Notes under the pieces: model-generated
Databases searched by the model: none
The model's input: the letters and a program-made list of their open reading frames with translations, nothing else
What the model was told of the DNA's origin: nothing
Translations under genes and position numbers: made by a program
In this document: positions 50,389-59,731 of the stretch, one piece after another
Position numbering within the stretch: position 1 is the stretch's first letter
Layout of the letters: the number at the start of each line of letters is the position of its first letter
From: Acidobacteriota bacterium
Lineage (GTDB): Bacteria > Acidobacteriota > Blastocatellia > UBA7656
Direction: 5' to 3'
Assembly (NCBI GenBank): GCA_038040445.1
Contig: JBBPIG010000002.1
Coordinates: forward strand, 186,001 to 250,000
Length of the DNA: 64,000 nt

Positions 50389-51744
50389 ATGCAGCCACTC
50401 TCAGCTTACTGTCCTGTCTGCCGGCGTGAGGTAGACGTCGAGCAGATCGCCGGTTCGGGCGCCGTCCACGACTCGCTCCACCCTCTGCTGGCGGTCAATA
50501 TGCACTCATGGGAGCCGGGCAAACCGATTTGCATAGATTGTGTTCTCCGATACTCGAGGCTCCACGACGAGCTCTGCGCCGCCTTTCCGCAATTCGCCGC
50601 GCAGGAGCTCAAGGTCGTGCCTACACCTATGCGGCTCGACGCGCCGGACGAGGTTCGCGGGCGCGGCGTCACGATCGCTTTCCTCGACTCAGGCTTCTAT
50701 GGGCATCCCGATCTCGCATTGCCGCGCGATCGGGTGCTGAAATACGTAAACCTGGTTGAGCGGGCAAAACCGAGCGACCTGACCACTCCGCAAGCTTCTT
50801 CGTGGCACGGGATGATGACCTCAGTAGTCGCCGCCGGCAACGGGTATCTGTCGGGCGGGCTCTATCGAGGCATCGCGTCCGAAGCGAACCTTGTGCTAGT
50901 GAAAGTGGGGGTGTCCTCGCGCGTGCGTCACACCGACATAGCGCGCGGGCTTCGCTGGGTGATCCGGCATCGCGAAGAGTTCAACATTCGAATCGTGAAC
51001 ATCTCGGCGGGAGGCGACTACGAAGCAAGTTACCTTTCCGACGAACTGTCGAGAATTGCGGAAGACGCGACTCGCGCAGGTTTGCTTGTTGTCGCAGCCG
51101 TCGGCAACTCCGGCCATCTGGCGAATCACCCGGTACTGCCGCCCGCATCGGCGCCTTCGGTGATAGCAGTAGGCGGACTCGACGATAAGAACAATCTCGA
51201 CTTCGGGGACAACGATATGTATCGCTCGAGCTACGGTCCGACGATTGACGGCCTGCAGAAGCCCGAAGTCATCGCGCCCGGCATCTGGATAGCCGCCCCG
51301 ATACTGCCCGGCACTCCGACCGCCGAACAAGCGATGCTCCTGTCGCAGCTTGAAAACGCAGCCGACTCAGCGTTGCGCGAGATAATCAGGCAGCACCCTG
51401 GTGTGGACGAAGACCTCGACCACGCAACGGAACTTGCGCCTTACCTCTTGCGTCAGGTGGTGTGGATCAAGATACGCGACAACAAGGTGATCAGCGGTCA
51501 CTACAAGCATGTCGACGGGACCAGCTTCGCCGCGCCGATCGTTTCATCCATCGCGGCTCAAATGTTAGAAGCCGTTCCCGACTTGAAGCCCCACGAAATC
51601 AAACTCGCATTGATCAGGACCGCGGTAAGGCTTCCTCACGTTGAAGTCGACCGGCAGGGATGGGGAATGGTGAATCCGCGAGCCGCAATCGCCGCAGCTA
51701 TGGCGATGCGCGAAGCGGGGCATCACCCGGTTTCTCCACATTGA
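50389..51744 (+). CDS. cytosolic S8 subtilase with N-terminal zinc ribbon
   Basis: A 451-residue peptidase with an N-terminal CPVCRREV...CIDC zinc-ribbon-like part (about 7-55) in place of a signal peptide. Triad: Asp in IAFLDSGFYGHPDL (about 105), His in SSWHGMMTSVVAAG (about 145), Ser in HVDGTSFAAPIVSS (about 390); oxyanion Asn in AAVGNSGHL. AAGGTG is 8 bases before ATG 50389. An extra helical insert (about 330-370, AMLLSQLENAADSALREI) lies before the Ser. Presumed intracellular, so its target is likely a protein of the cell itself. Confidence 0.9.
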   Translation: MQPLSAYCPVCRREVDVEQIAGSGAVHDSLHPLLAVNMHSWEPGKPICIDCVLRYSRLHDELCAAFPQFAAQELKVVPTPMRLDAPDEVRGRGVTIAFLDSGFYGHPDLALPRDRVLKYVNLVERAKPSDLTTPQASSWHGMMTSVVAAGNGYLSGGLYRGIASEANLVLVKVGVSSRVRHTDIARGLRWVIRHREEFNIRIVNISAGGDYEASYLSDELSRIAEDATRAGLLVVAAVGNSGHLANHPVLPPASAPSVIAVGGLDDKNNLDFGDNDMYRSSYGPTIDGLQKPEVIAPGIWIAAPILPGTPTAEQAMLLSQLENAADSALREIIRQHPGVDEDLDHATELAPYLLRQVVWIKIRDNKVISGHYKHVDGTSFAAPIVSSIAAQMLEAVPDLKPHEIKLALIRTAVRLPHVEVDRQGWGMVNPRAAIAAAMAMREAGHHPVSPH

Positions 51745-51954
51745 AGCGATCCGCATCAGAGGCGACGACGTTGAATAACGAACTTTCTCTGTGGTAGAAA
51801 TGCTGAGGTTGATGCGCTTGCGAAATCTGATGACACTTCAAAGAGTTTTTTGAGACTCTCGAGGCGGCTCGCGCGTATAAGCGTTACGATGGTCAGCGGC
51901 GGCGGGCGCTGACGGTGACGCTCTAGGAATTTCAAGCTAAGGAGACGAGTGAGT

Positions 51955-52380
51955 ATGGACAGCAAGTTGGCGCCACAGGCTGATGCAAGAAAGGAAGCGG
52001 CCGAACCCGAGATCCCGGTTTCCAATCCTCAAGAGAAGAAAGACGGCAGGCCGTCATCGTACTCGATGCTGGAGCCGAAGATGCGCCGCATTTATGGCGA
52101 GTTCTACCGCGAGATCTACTTCTCGGAAAAGAAACACATCGACACAAAGACACAGGAGTTGATCTCGATCGCCGCGTCGCTGGTGGCCAAGTGTCAGGGC
52201 TGCATCGACGGCCACCTCAAAAAAGCGCTGGAGGCCGGCGCAACACCGGAGGAAATCAGCGAGACAATCGCCATCGCAGCCGCCATCAACGCTGCTGCGA
52301 TCATAGATCTTTCCGACGCCGCCGCGGCAAACGTCAACGTCAATCACTTCCCAAGCGACGGACCGCGGTTCAGAGGTTAA
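51955..52380 (+). CDS. carboxymuconolactone decarboxylase/AhpD-like protein
   Basis: A 141-residue protein with an extended polar N-terminus and a CMD-fold domain containing CQGCIDGHLKKALEAGATPE, the CxxC...H arrangement of AhpD-like peroxidase partners that reduce hydroperoxides or serve as disulfide reductases. The start can be ATG 51955 or GTG 51949, because AAGGAG lies 10 or 4 bases before them. The esterase gene follows after 3 bases, so they form one transcript. Confidence 0.88.
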   Translation: MDSKLAPQADARKEAAEPEIPVSNPQEKKDGRPSSYSMLEPKMRRIYGEFYREIYFSEKKHIDTKTQELISIAASLVAKCQGCIDGHLKKALEAGATPEEISETIAIAAAINAAAIIDLSDAAAANVNVNHFPSDGPRFRG

Positions 52381-52383
52381 CAA

Positions 52384-53370
52384 ATGGATCTTCTCATGCA
52401 GCTCGCCATCGGAATTCTTTCCGTGATGATCACTCTGGTTGCGAACGTCGCCGCGCACTTGATGCCGCGACAGGCCGCCGCAACCCCGCAAACTTCTTCT
52501 TCCGCGCAACCAACCCCGGGCGGCGTGCAGTACAGCTCGCTTCCATCGGAGTCGCTGGGCAAGGAGCTGAAGTTCGCTATTGTGCTGCCTCCTTCATACG
52601 AACGCGACACCAAGCGGCGTTATCCCGTGCTCTACTTCCTTCACGGGATGAACGGTAACGAGCGAGAGTTCGAGCGCCGTGGCGTCGCGGCCGCAATCAG
52701 CAAATTGCGCGACGAGGGCAAGATCGGCGAGTTCATCATAGTCTCGCCTGCGGGCGAGAACAGCTTCTACTTGAACGCGAAGAACGGCCTGCGCTACGAG
52801 GACGCGATAATCAAAGACCTGATTCCCTACGTTGAGAAGACCTATCGCGCCATCGGGACCCCGGCGACGCGCTCCATTCAGGGCATCTCAATGGGCGGCT
52901 GGGGTGCGCTGCTGCTTGCGTTCAAGCACCCGGAGATGTTTTCAACCGTGACCACTCACTGCGCCGCTCTCGTCCCCGAGCTGCCGCATCCGCAGGGCGG
53001 CGACCAGCGCTCGATGTTTGTTTCTCGACTCGTCGGAAAAATCTTTGGCGATCCGCCCGACGAGCAATATTTCCGTGCCGCGAATCCGGTGTTCGTAGTC
53101 GAACAGAATCTGGCGGCGATCAAGAAATCGGGCATCAAGATTTACTTCGACTGCGGCGAGCAGGATCGGTATGGATTTCAGGAGCCCAACAAATCTTTTG
53201 ACGAGAAGCTGACAAAACTCGGTCTCGCACACGAGTTTCACATGTATCCCGGCGGCCACGGATGGGAATACATGATCTCGGTGGCGGACCACTCGTACAC
53301 ATTCTTGTGGACGAACTTCAAGACCGACGGCAAGCATTCGGCGCCGGTTCGCTCGCGCGCCGGCGACTGA
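52384..53370 (+). CDS. exported alpha/beta-hydrolase esterase (esterase D-like)
   Basis: A 328-residue protein with an N-terminal anchor (LLMQLAIGILSVMITLVANV, about 3-25) and an esterase domain: YFLHGMNGNE, nucleophile in GISMGGWGALL (Ser about 165), Asp in CGEQDRYGF, His in YPGGHGWEYM. Relatives cleave carboxylesters such as feruloyl or S-formylglutathione esters. It is coupled to the AhpD-like gene and ends before a terminator at 53403. Confidence 0.9.
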   Translation: MDLLMQLAIGILSVMITLVANVAAHLMPRQAAATPQTSSSAQPTPGGVQYSSLPSESLGKELKFAIVLPPSYERDTKRRYPVLYFLHGMNGNEREFERRGVAAAISKLRDEGKIGEFIIVSPAGENSFYLNAKNGLRYEDAIIKDLIPYVEKTYRAIGTPATRSIQGISMGGWGALLLAFKHPEMFSTVTTHCAALVPELPHPQGGDQRSMFVSRLVGKIFGDPPDEQYFRAANPVFVVEQNLAAIKKSGIKIYFDCGEQDRYGFQEPNKSFDEKLTKLGLAHEFHMYPGGHGWEYMISVADHSYTFLWTNFKTDGKHSAPVRSRAGD

Positions 53371-53402
53371 AGCACGACCGCTGCGTCCGTGATAATATTC
53401 GA

Positions 53403-53431
53403 GGGCTGACGCTACAACCGTCAGCCCTTTT
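53403..53431 (+). terminator. Rho-independent terminator of the esterase operon
   Basis: GGGCTGACG (53403-53411) and CGTCAGCCC (53419-53427) form a 9-bp stem with a 7-base loop, followed by TTTT and ATTT. It lies 33 bases after the esterase stop. Confidence 0.9.
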
Positions 53432-53445
53432 GATTTGGACCTAAC

Positions 53446-54288
53446 GTGTCAACGCAAAGTGGAAAGCACGCGCGAATTCTATTCGCCGAGATGGTTTCGC
53501 GCGACGATGAGCAGGTCAATCTGGCAGAAGCTGCGCTGCTCATCGCCGCAGAGGAGTATCCGCGCCTGGACGTTGAAGCCTATCTCGAAAAGCTCGATCT
53601 CTTCGGAGATCTCGCGCGCGACCGCGCCGAAGATGCAAGCGACACAATTGGCATGATCACTGCCCTGAATGCCACATTGTTTGAACGCCTGGGCTTTCAC
53701 GGCAACCGGGAAAGCTACTACGATCCTCGGAACAGCTTTCTGAACGAAGTGATCGATCGGCGAACTGGCATACCAATCGCGCTGACAATTGTGTACATGG
53801 AAGTTGCCCGGAGACTCGGATTCCCGGTCAAGGGCGTGGGGATGCCGTTCCACTTCATCGCTAAACACGAAGCTGAGAGTGGGGATGTTTTCATCGACCC
53901 CTTCAATGGAGGCCGGCTCCTCGGCGATGCCGGATGCGCGGAGTTGATAGCGGAAATGAGCGGCGGCAAAATCGAGCTGCAGCCCGCGCACCTCCAACCG
54001 GTGACTAATAAACAAATCCTTACCCGGATGCTGTCGAACCTTCTCGGCATCTACGCGGCAAGCGATCATCGCAGAGCGCTGGCAGCGATTGAGCGAATGT
54101 TGCTCATCGATCCGCACTCGGCGACTCACATAAGAGATCGAGGATTGCTTCTCGCATCAGTCGGCGACACCGCCAACGCGATCACCGAGCTTAAGCGGTA
54201 CCTCGAACTTGCTCCCTACGCCGCGGACGCCAACACGATCCGCGAACATCTGAAGTCAATCCGCCAGAACCAGGCAAAGCTGAACTGA
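53446..54288 (+). CDS. SirB1-family transglutaminase-like/TPR protein
   Basis: A 280-residue protein with the SirB1 N-terminal domain (FAEMVSRDDEQVNLAEAALL, IDRRTGIPIALTIVYMEVAR, PFHFIAKHEAESGDVFIDPF) and C-terminal TPR-like helices (about 210-280, AIERMLLIDPHSATH, AITELKRYLELAPYAADA). The domain is related to transglutaminases but commonly lacks the catalytic Cys, as here. GTG 53446 is the only start of the frame. It is independent of the esterase operon, separated by the terminator. Confidence 0.85.
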   Translation: MSTQSGKHARILFAEMVSRDDEQVNLAEAALLIAAEEYPRLDVEAYLEKLDLFGDLARDRAEDASDTIGMITALNATLFERLGFHGNRESYYDPRNSFLNEVIDRRTGIPIALTIVYMEVARRLGFPVKGVGMPFHFIAKHEAESGDVFIDPFNGGRLLGDAGCAELIAEMSGGKIELQPAHLQPVTNKQILTRMLSNLLGIYAASDHRRALAAIERMLLIDPHSATHIRDRGLLLASVGDTANAITELKRYLELAPYAADANTIREHLKSIRQNQAKLN

Positions 54289-54337
54289 TTGCGATGTCCG
54301 GCAGTTTCAGGTTGTCGTGATGCGGAACCGGATGATT

Positions 54338-54528
54338 TCTAGTGACTTGTAACGGCCGTTTCGCTAGCGATCAAATCGGTGCGAATCCGTCAAACCCGCG
54401 TCATCCGTGGTCTATGAGTTCGTAAGAAATCGCATTGCCAGCGCCCATAGACCACGGATGACACTGATTCGACCGATTTGCGCGGATATCCGCCTTCACT
54501 AGAGAAGCGCATGTTACAGGTCACTAGA
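54338..54528. repeat. 191-base imperfect inverted repeat (MITE-like)
   Basis: Outer arms TCTAGTGACTTGTAAC (54338-54353) and GTTACAGGTCACTAGA (54513-54528) match at 15 of 16 positions; inside, 17 bases at 54400-54416 are perfectly complementary to 54446-54462, and CAAATCG (54372-54378) pairs with CGATTTG (54474-54480). It could fold as one long hairpin. About half of it recurs inverted at 55853-55903, on the other side of the metallophosphoesterase gene. Confidence 0.75.
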
Positions 54529-54631
54529 TTGCCCACAAACTCAGTCGATGTCCGGCTTTTCCTTGCCACCTTCTGCGAGCCGAAGTAACCTCTTGCCTTG
54601 TTCTATTCGACCGACCGAAAGGGGAATGCCT

Positions 54632-55834
54632 ATGCTTCGCCGCCTCGCCATCTTGCTATCGCTCCTTGTTGGCTTCTGGGTACAGCTCGCTCTAGACGAA
54701 CCGGCGATTGGGCGAGCGGCACAACCAGCACGCCAACAGCCCGCCGCCTCAGCCCAAACGGCGCCGCCTCCCGAGCAAGTGCGCGCGATCGCGGCTCCTG
54801 TTAATCCGCTTCCCGCAGAGGCGGCTTCGGCTGAAGTAACGCGTTTTTCATTCATCGTCTACGGTGACACTCGCGGGCGACGCGACGGCGTTCAGGAGCA
54901 GTACGAGCATTCGCTTATCGTCGATTCGATGGTCGCCACAATCAAACGGCTAGCGAGCGGTCCGTTTCCGGTGCGCTTCGTTCTACAGAGCGGCGATGCC
55001 GTAGTAAACGGCAGAGACGCGCGGCAGTGGAACAAGAGCTTCGTGGATCTGATCAATCGAATCACCACCGAGGGCGGCGTCCCCTACTCCCTGGCGCCCG
55101 GCAATCACGACGTGAGTGGGTCTGACGCACTGGAGTCTCCGATGCGAAAGGAAGGACTTCGGAACTACCTCGCGGCAATCGCCAATCTGATCCCGCCAAA
55201 TGGCGCGGCGCGCCGGCTGGATGGCTATCCGACTTATGCGTTCGGCTATGGCAACGCGTTCTTCATCGCGCTTGATTCGAACATAGCAACCGACGATAAG
55301 CAGTTCGAGTGGGTAAAGTCTCAACTCGAAGGATTGGATCGCAAGCGCTATCGCCACATAGTAGCCTTCTTCCATCACCCACCCTTCTCCTCCGGCCCGC
55401 ACGGTGGCGCAGTAGTCGAGCCGCCGTCCGCGGCGTTGAGAGCGAGATACATGCCTTTGTTCCGGCGTCATCACGTGGCGATTCTTTTCACCGGACACGA
55501 GCACTTGTTCGAGCACTGGGTCGAACGTTACGAAGACTCGGACGGAAACAAACGCCGTATCGATCAGATCGTGACCGGCGGAGGCGGCGCGCCGCTTTAT
55601 CCATATCGCGGCGAGCCTGACTTGCGGGAGTATTTGAAGACGTATGCTTCGGAGAAGGTATCGCTGGATCACGTGGTAAGACCCGGAATGAATCCCGGCG
55701 ACAACCCCTATCATTTCCTGGTCGTGCAAGTGGACGGCGACCGAATTCGCCTCGAGATCATAGGCGTCGACTGGGGACGCGGCTTCCAGCCCTATCGCAG
55801 CAACAGGACGGAGCTTCAGGACGCGAACCGCTAG
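54632..55834 (+). CDS. secreted calcineurin-like metallophosphoesterase
   Basis: A 400-residue protein with a signal peptide (MLRRLAILLSLLVGFWVQ), a Gln/Pro/Ala-rich linker, and metallophosphoesterase motifs FIVYGDTRG, LQSGDAVVNG, APGNHDVSG, FFHHPPFS and TGHEHLFEH that bind two metals. The substrate is unknown; purple-acid-phosphatase or phosphodiesterase activity would fit. ATG 54632 is chosen because AAAGGGG lies 7 bases before it, rather than 54626 or the longer frame. It is flanked by related inverted repeats. Confidence 0.88.
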   Translation: MLRRLAILLSLLVGFWVQLALDEPAIGRAAQPARQQPAASAQTAPPPEQVRAIAAPVNPLPAEAASAEVTRFSFIVYGDTRGRRDGVQEQYEHSLIVDSMVATIKRLASGPFPVRFVLQSGDAVVNGRDARQWNKSFVDLINRITTEGGVPYSLAPGNHDVSGSDALESPMRKEGLRNYLAAIANLIPPNGAARRLDGYPTYAFGYGNAFFIALDSNIATDDKQFEWVKSQLEGLDRKRYRHIVAFFHHPPFSSGPHGGAVVEPPSAALRARYMPLFRRHHVAILFTGHEHLFEHWVERYEDSDGNKRRIDQIVTGGGGAPLYPYRGEPDLREYLKTYASEKVSLDHVVRPGMNPGDNPYHFLVVQVDGDRIRLEIIGVDWGRGFQPYRSNRTELQDANR

Positions 55835-55852
55835 TGAATCGCCCACGAATAG

Positions 55853-55903
55853 CCTGTAACATGCGCTTCACTAGTGAAGGAGCGTATCCGCGCAAATCGG
55901 TCG
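55853..55903. repeat. half copy of the 54338-54528 element, inverted
   Basis: CCTGTAACATGCGCTTC, then ACTAGTGAAGG, then ATCCGCGCAAATCGGTCG correspond in reverse complement to 54471-54520. The gene between the copies is thereby bracketed. Confidence 0.7.
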
Positions 55904-55927
55904 TCGGTCCGCGAGGACAGCACGTCG

Positions 55928-55978
55928 AAAAACTCCGGGATTACCACCCACTTCCGTGGGTGGTATTCCCTGAGTTTT
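55928..55978. terminator. bidirectional terminator
   Basis: AAAAACTC..ACCACCCAC (55928-55951) and GTGGGTGGT..GAGTTTT (55956-55978) form a 20-base stem with two mismatches and a TTCC loop. A-run on one side and T-run on the other make it effective for either direction. It ends the metallophosphoesterase transcript. Confidence 0.85.
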
Positions 55979-56068
55979 CATAGTCGCTGTCAGAGGTGAT
56001 GCGCAAAAAGCTGACGCGCACCCGTCGGCACGTTGCCTTTGCCATCCTGCTTCTCTATGATTGGCACT

Positions 56069-58957
56069 ATGGAAGACGACCCACTGTTCACCCCCAAGCT
56101 GATCGACATCAAGCCCCGCAAGCGACGAGTCGGACTTATCGTCGCAGTTCTGATAATCGTCGCGGCTATGTTATTCGGCTCGCAGCTTCTGAACATCTAC
56201 ATCGACTCGCTGTGGTTCTCGGCAGTCGGTTATGCAAGAGTATACTGGTACAAGTTCCGTCTGGGCGGTCTGCTCTTCCTCATCTTTTTCGTTCTGTCAT
56301 TCTTGATCGTTCGCGTGCCGTTCCTATTCTTGAACCGTGTATTACCCGAGCTTACCGAGCGTCCCAGGTTCCATTTCACCTCAGTCGAAGACATCAAAGA
56401 CGTAAACTTCCTGCCATGGATCTATCGTCCCGGTGTATGGGTGCTGGCGGCTGCCATCGCGTTGCTGTCGGGCATCAGCATGAGCCAGGAGTGGCCTCAG
56501 TTCGCGTTGTACCTTCACTCACAGCCGGCTCAGTTGAGCGATCCGATCTTTGGGCGCGATGTCAGCTTCTACTTATTCAAGCTGCCCGTGCTCGAGCTTG
56601 TAGCCGGCTGGCTGCAAACGGTCTCGGTGGTCATGTTGATCGCCATCGGGGCGGCGTCGGGTTATGTCTGGTACTTCGAGCAAGCGAGGGGCACGATAAC
56701 CCAGGACATTCGCCGCCGGGCTACTTCTGCAATCAGTCTCGCTGTCGCGTTCTTCGGCCTGACGCTTGCCGCGAGGACCTACTTCGACCGATTCGATCTC
56801 TTGCACAGCCGTCACGATTTGTTCACCGGAATCGACTACACCGACGCGAACGTGCGGTTGACGGCGATGAACATAATGATCGGTCTTCTGGTGCTGGCTT
56901 CGATCGTGGCAGCGAGCAATGCATTCGTCATGAAGCGAGTGCGAACAATCGTGTCGCTTGCGGTGATCGTCGCGGTGGCGTGGGTGCTTGGCCTCGGGAT
57001 CATCCCTTCCATCTTCCACTCGCTTTCCGTAAAGCCCAATGAGCTGGCGAAGGAAGCAGCGTTCATCGACCACAACATACAGATGACCCGTCACGCATTC
57101 GCGATCGATCGCTTCGAGGAACGGCCCTTCGAGCCCAAAGCGACTCTGACAGCGGAGCAGGTTCAGGCTAATCGCGACACGCTGGACAACGTCAGGCTGT
57201 GGGACAGACGCGCGCTTCAGTCGACGCTGGCTCAGATTCAAGAGATTCGGACCTACTACGATTTCAATCTGCCCGATGTAGATCGATACGTGATAAACGG
57301 CAGGCTACGCCAGGTGATGCTGTCCGCGCGCGAGATGAACGTCGAACAGCTGCCTGACCAGTCGAGGAACTGGATCAATCAGCACGTCGTCTACACTCAC
57401 GGCTACGGCGTGACAATGAACACCGTCACCGAATTCACTCCCGAAGGAATGCCGAACCTGGTGCTCAAGAACATGCCGGTCGAGAGCTCGGTTCCCGAGA
57501 TCAAAGTCACCCGGCCGGAGATCTACTTCGGCGAGGGGAGCAACACGCATGTATACGTGCACACCAAGCCTCAGGGGGCGACACCTCCGGAGTTCAACTA
57601 CCCGGCGCCCGGGAATGTCGATTCGTACACTACGTACGAATCGGACGCGGGGATACCGGTAGGCGGGCTCATGCGGCAGCTCGCGCTCAGCTTTTATCTG
57701 GGAGAGGGAACAAACCTGCTCTTCTCCGACTACATCAACTCTGAAAGCCGGGTGTTGATGCGCCGCAACGTGCGCGACCGAGTTCAGCAGATTGCGCCGT
57801 TCCTTATGTTCGAAGACGACCCCTACATTGTCATAGGCCGCGACGGGAAGCTCTACTGGATCATCGATGCCTTTACGCATTCGGATCAGTTTCCTTACTC
57901 AGCCGCTCATCAGGTCGGCGATCGCAGCGTCAACTATATGCGCAATTCAGTGAAGGCGGTGGTCGACGCGTACGAAGGGAGCGTCAGGTTCTATGTCTTC
58001 GAGCCCGATGACCCGATCATCAGCGCTTATCAAGACATCTTCCCTGAACTCTTTCACCCGAAGAGCGAGATGCCCGATGATCTGATGGCGCACGTTCGCT
58101 ACTCGATCCTGCTTGTAAACGCGCAAGCTCGCGTCTACGCGCTGTATCACATGCAGAACACCCAGACGTTTTACAATCACGAGGATCTGTGGGCTATCGC
58201 CACCGGCGAGGCTGCGCAAGGCGCTGAAGCTCCGCCGATGCAGCCTTATCACGTGCTGATGAAGTTGCCCGCCGAGCAAAATGCTTCGCTCGAGTTCGTG
58301 AACATCCTCCCGTTCACCCCGTCTGGTCCGGGCCGCAGCAATATGATTGGATGGATGGCAGCTCGCAGCGATGGAGCTAACTACGGACGTACACTTGTAT
58401 ACACCTTTCCGAAGAACGTGACCGTGAACGGACCGGGGCAAATCAGGGCTCGCGTCAATCAGGACCCGGTGCTCTCGCAACAGATGACGTTGTGGAATTC
58501 AACGGGTTCGGAGCTGCTGCGCGGCAACCTCCTGGTCATTCCCATCGCCGACTCTCTGTTGTACGTCGAGCCATTCTATCTGCAAGCCGAGGGAGCTGCA
58601 TCGAAGCTTCCGGAGTTGAGACAAGTGGCGGTCGCAACGCAAGACCAACTGAAAGCGGCAAAGACTTTTGACGAAGCGCTCAGCCTGCTCATTCCCGGGC
58701 TGGCGCCTGGACAAGCAACACAGTCGGGAAAGCTGACTCAGGCTGACGCTCAGACGCCGTCGAAGGAACCGCTGCCGGGTGCACCGACCGCGCAAGCCAG
58801 TTCATCCGACATCGACCGCCTTGTAAAGCAAGCGCAGCAACTAATCTCGGACTACGAGCGGCTGTCCGCCGAGGGTAAGCATCGAGACGCCGGCGAGAAG
58901 TTCGATCAATTGAAGGCTACGCTCGCGGAACTAAATCGCAAACGCGGCGGCACGTAA
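56069..58957 (+). CDS. UPF0182 family multi-pass membrane protein
   Basis: A 962-residue protein. Seven hydrophobic segments fill about residues 20-310 (e.g. VGLIVAVLIIVAAMLFGS, GLLFLIFFVLSFLIV, RTIVSLAVIVAVAWVLGLG); the remaining about 640 residues form a soluble domain with the UPF0182 signatures GAAPIYFGE-like EIYFGEGSNTHVYVHT, ILLLFSDYIN-like LLFSDYINSESR and VGDRSVNYMRNSVKAVVDAY. Function unknown in all members. The start is taken at ATG 56069; ATG 56057 is also possible, neither with a good Shine-Dalgarno site. Confidence 0.9.
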   Translation: MEDDPLFTPKLIDIKPRKRRVGLIVAVLIIVAAMLFGSQLLNIYIDSLWFSAVGYARVYWYKFRLGGLLFLIFFVLSFLIVRVPFLFLNRVLPELTERPRFHFTSVEDIKDVNFLPWIYRPGVWVLAAAIALLSGISMSQEWPQFALYLHSQPAQLSDPIFGRDVSFYLFKLPVLELVAGWLQTVSVVMLIAIGAASGYVWYFEQARGTITQDIRRRATSAISLAVAFFGLTLAARTYFDRFDLLHSRHDLFTGIDYTDANVRLTAMNIMIGLLVLASIVAASNAFVMKRVRTIVSLAVIVAVAWVLGLGIIPSIFHSLSVKPNELAKEAAFIDHNIQMTRHAFAIDRFEERPFEPKATLTAEQVQANRDTLDNVRLWDRRALQSTLAQIQEIRTYYDFNLPDVDRYVINGRLRQVMLSAREMNVEQLPDQSRNWINQHVVYTHGYGVTMNTVTEFTPEGMPNLVLKNMPVESSVPEIKVTRPEIYFGEGSNTHVYVHTKPQGATPPEFNYPAPGNVDSYTTYESDAGIPVGGLMRQLALSFYLGEGTNLLFSDYINSESRVLMRRNVRDRVQQIAPFLMFEDDPYIVIGRDGKLYWIIDAFTHSDQFPYSAAHQVGDRSVNYMRNSVKAVVDAYEGSVRFYVFEPDDPIISAYQDIFPELFHPKSEMPDDLMAHVRYSILLVNAQARVYALYHMQNTQTFYNHEDLWAIATGEAAQGAEAPPMQPYHVLMKLPAEQNASLEFVNILPFTPSGPGRSNMIGWMAARSDGANYGRTLVYTFPKNVTVNGPGQIRARVNQDPVLSQQMTLWNSTGSELLRGNLLVIPIADSLLYVEPFYLQAEGAASKLPELRQVAVATQDQLKAAKTFDEALSLLIPGLAPGQATQSGKLTQADAQTPSKEPLPGAPTAQASSSDIDRLVKQAQQLISDYERLSAEGKHRDAGEKFDQLKATLAELNRKRGGT

Positions 58958-59012
58958 AACGTTGAAGCTTGCATATCCCCGAAGCTGTTGAGTAAGGTGT
59001 TGAAGCAAGTAT

Positions 59013-59261
59013 AACCCCGAAGGGGTTGCATCCTTCAGCCCAAGGTTGCTGTACTCAGCTACCTTGGGAACGAGGGGTCATCGGTTTCAGGCAACCCCAA
59101 CGGGGTTGCGGCTTCTGGTCGCGCTACGGGTAGGATAGATTGTTGATTATTCGAATCGCCTGAGCCACAACCCCTTCAGGGTTGGGCCACTCCCGCGTCA
59201 TCGGTCCCAAGGTAGCCGAGTACGGCAACCTTGGGCTGTGAGATGCAACCCCTTTGGGGTT
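59013..59261. repeat. mirror-image pair of three-hairpin repeats
   Basis: Copy 1 (59013-59108) holds hairpins AACCCC-GAA-GGGGTT, CCCAAGGT...ACCTTGGG (59039-59068) and CAACCCCAACGGGGTTG. Copy 2 (59168-59261) holds the same three in reverse order on the other strand. Sequence between corresponding hairpins also matches (TGTACTCAGCT against CGTACTCGGCT). No coding frame is convincing; the whole 558-base spacer 58958-59515 is otherwise empty. Confidence 0.8.
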
Positions 59262-59515
59262 GACCTCAAGTATCTGACCTCCACTCATCAACTCCACTCG
59301 GGTCACACCTAGGAATCAGTGAGACCTTCATGAGTTCCACGCGGGGACGGATGCTGAAAGTCATTGAGATCTGCCTTGATTGGCTTTACCTATAAGCGGT
59401 AACTCAGTGATAGCGGAATATCAATTTCGTGACCTGAGGCCCGGAGCGTCCAAGTTAGACGGCCATCAGTACCTTGTGCTAGATTCGGGTGTATGTTCAG
59501 GAAGTGAGGCGAGAT

Positions 59516-59731
59516 ATGAAAGTAACAACATACGAAGGCCTCGTAGAGAATGGTCGAATCCGGTTGCCCGCCGACGCGCGGTTACCCGACAAGGCAAGAG
59601 TGTATGTCATCGTCCCGGATGTCGAAACGCCGCCTATCGCTTACGTTGGGAGTCCCCGCTTTGCGCATCCCGAACAGACCGAGCACTTCAGGAAAGAGGT
59701 TCTTGAGGAAAACAATGATGCCCGAGTATGA
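59516..59731 (+). CDS. small AbrB/DUF104-like antitoxin-type protein
   Basis: A 71-residue protein beginning MKVTTYEGLVENGRIRLPAD, a swapped-hairpin-like pattern (VENGRIRLP) used by small antitoxins of the AF2212/DUF104 kind, with a charged C-terminal half. GAGG is 7 bases before the ATG at 59516. Another start (ATGATG at 59715) overlaps its 3' end, the arrangement of a two-gene operon, but that second frame stops after eight or nine codons. Confidence 0.65.
   Translation: MKVTTYEGLVENGRIRLPADARLPDKARVYVIVPDVETPPIAYVGSPRFAHPEQTEHFRKEVLEENNDARV

Noticed and set aside
54983-55846. 287-codon minus-strand frame opposite the metallophosphoesterase
   Set aside because: Antisense shadow; the plus strand has a signal peptide and all metal-binding motifs.
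55996-57042. 348-codon plus-strand frame overlapping the UPF0182 gene
   Set aside because: It is out of frame with the UPF0182 membrane segments, is Arg/His-rich and has no hydrophobic pattern of its own.
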